A DNA stretch of 64,000 bases from Phymatolithon calcareum (taxonomy: Eukaryota; Rhodophyta; Florideophyceae; Hapalidiales), in assembly GCA_977006965.1 (NCBI GenBank), contig OZ345370.1:620001-684000 (forward strand). The letters run 5' to 3'. Of the stretch, positions 63,051-64,000 are shown piece by piece. How positions within the stretch are numbered: the stretch's first letter is position 1; each line of letters begins with the position of its first letter. Below the pieces are notes generated by a model that saw only the letters and a program-made list of their open reading frames with translations, was not told the DNA's origin and ran no database searches. Position numbers and translations under genes: made by a program.

Positions 63051-63110
63051 GCCTACACCCAGTTCACTACCGGATATCCAGATGCAGCCACAGCTCACCA
63101 CGCCTCAGTC

Positions 63111-63375
63111 ATGTCGGGGAAAAGCGGGCAGCGAAAGCGCAATCAGAGGAGATGCCTGCGATAGCACAGTCGGGTGCACTGGATGGACTGGACCCCAAAG
63201 ACGTTCGACAAAAGAGCTCCCTTCTTTGGAGATGAACCCGAGAACGTTTCGGGAAAAAAGCTTCGTGAAAAGAAAGAAAGGATTTGTGCTTCTGAAGGTA
63301 TGGTTTTTCTTTCCCGTTTCGCCTGTTTTGGGATGGTATAGTATCTAATGTGTCATATTTTCAGATGATGCTTAA
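63111..63375 (+). CDS. hypothetical small gene with a candidate intron
   Basis: ATG at 63111 (MSGKKRAAKAQSEEMPAIAQ) begins a coding-like frame. One base away, at about 63195, a second frame continues as TFDKRAPFFGDEPENVSGKK to 63297. There GTATGG starts a 67-base segment with TATCTAAT and TTTTCAG (63298-63364), a well-formed spliceosomal intron. The following exon stops after two or three codons. Frameshift and short exon make this weak. Confidence 0.3.
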
Positions 63376-63729
63376 GGACAGTTTCTAGAGGAGAATGCGA
63401 TGGGCCTAAGTTCGATGAAGTCTGGCGTTCTAAAGGAAAACAGGCAAAAGTCCATGAACTTCGACACCGAGTCTAGCGGGCGTAGAGGCCGAGGAAAACA
63501 GCAATTGCGAAAGCTCGGCACTTTCTGGTGGGGTCGACTTTCGCACATTTAAATCTATTCACATAATTGGAGATTAGGAGGATGGCAATGAGCACAAGAA
63601 AGTTTCTATGTCCACATTGATGCCCTCGGGCACTATGCAAACCAGCGATTTTCACGATATGGAGTTTGTCGATTCAGCCCGTGCCTAACCATCCTCTTTT
63701 ACTCTCGTTTTTCCCTTTTTCTGCGTAAT

Positions 63730-63939
63730 TTGCGCAAGCGCTCACACGAGGTCGTGATCTGCCCGTTTACACTCCAACTGCCATTCCCCATGAAGACGGA
63801 AGTCAACTTAGTGAAGAAGGCAAGGACGAATCTTATTTTCTCTAAAACGTCGGACTGCGTACTCTACATTACCCTGGAGGCTCCGCATACCAACTATACC
63901 GAGGAGTGGGATGAGCACATTCAATTTGACATGACGTAG
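63730..63939 (+). CDS. hypothetical 69-residue protein
   Basis: A single short frame (MRKRSHEVVICPFTLQLPFP) with an even mix of residues and no recognised family. It ends just inside the window. Possibly an exon. Confidence 0.2.
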   Translation: MRKRSHEVVICPFTLQLPFPMKTEVNLVKKARTNLIFSKTSDCVLYITLEAPHTNYTEEWDEHIQFDMT

Positions 63940-64000
63940 TTTTCTGTTCACTTTCTGTTCGAATGAAAGAATTTTTGTCACGAAAGCGATTTGAAATGCT

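Noticed and set aside
1-64000. Altered genetic code (TAG as sense)
   Set aside because: Frames in this window are also broken by TAA, TGA and frameshifts, and all TAG-bearing frames belong to mobile elements, so decay explains them without a code change.
1-64000. CRISPR arrays, bacterial operons, ribosome binding sites
   Set aside because: The 30-bp array at 45-46 kb has no unique spacers, and gene content, TATA boxes and poly(A) signals are eukaryotic.

Overview
The window is nuclear DNA of a eukaryote, most likely a florideophyte red alga (Gigartinales-like). The main evidence is three intronless copies of a vanadium-dependent bromoperoxidase of the red-algal (Corallina/Gracilaria) type. 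They lie in DNA where almost everything else is a transposable element or its debris. The naming of the host group is inference; the enzyme family call is firm.

Layout. 1-4.9 kb: decayed hypothetical genes, including a two-ORF unit joined by an overlapping TGATG. 5.2-9.25 kb (minus): a large, frame-broken DDE transposase, probably Tnp2/Plavaka-like. 9.6-10.9 kb: an unknown gene split by a slip at an A7 run. 11.4-12.4 kb (minus): a phytochelatin-synthase-like fragment abutting a non-LTR reverse transcriptase fragment. 12.7-43.85 kb: a tandem array of about three units, each holding one bromoperoxidase gene (VBPO1 at 18.9-20.7, VBPO2 at 31.3-33.1, VBPO3 at 39.7-41.5 kb, all minus). Because the units are homologous, insertions can be read precisely. 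A Tigger/pogo-like element and a hAT element sit in unit 1, a short poly(A) retroposon with a 13-bp target duplication sits in unit 2, and a ~650-bp insertion with a 73-bp palindrome sits in unit 3. 43.9-44.5 kb: end of a LINE. 45.0-46.2 kb: a 30-bp palindromic minisatellite. 46.3-49.6 kb: a probable composite element. It has one long minus-strand frame carrying an OTU protease domain followed by a complete tyrosine recombinase, interrupted by two TAG codons, and a divergent basic protein on the other strand. 49.7-50.6 kb: a frame-broken RING-finger gene with a clear TATA box. 51-53 kb: short repeats, a hairpin, and RNase H/RT pieces. 53.2-56.3 kb (minus): a KDZ-like transposase. 57.4-59.6 kb (minus): a second hAT transposase, broken by one stop and one 1-base deletion. 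59.9-60.9 kb (minus): RT remnants of a LINE. 61-64 kb: little coding signal, an ATATC-rich stretch and one candidate spliceosomal intron.

How it fits together. The only genes that look fully intact and under selection are the three bromoperoxidases. Their coding sequences and proximal promoters (TATA box about 80 bases upstream of the ATG, with a shared block a further ~80 bases upstream) are far more alike than the DNA between them. This suggests selection and/or gene conversion acting on a tandem family. The rest is a nested record of DNA transposons (hAT, pogo, Tnp2-like, KDZ, tyrosine-recombinase element) and non-LTR elements in varied stages of decay.
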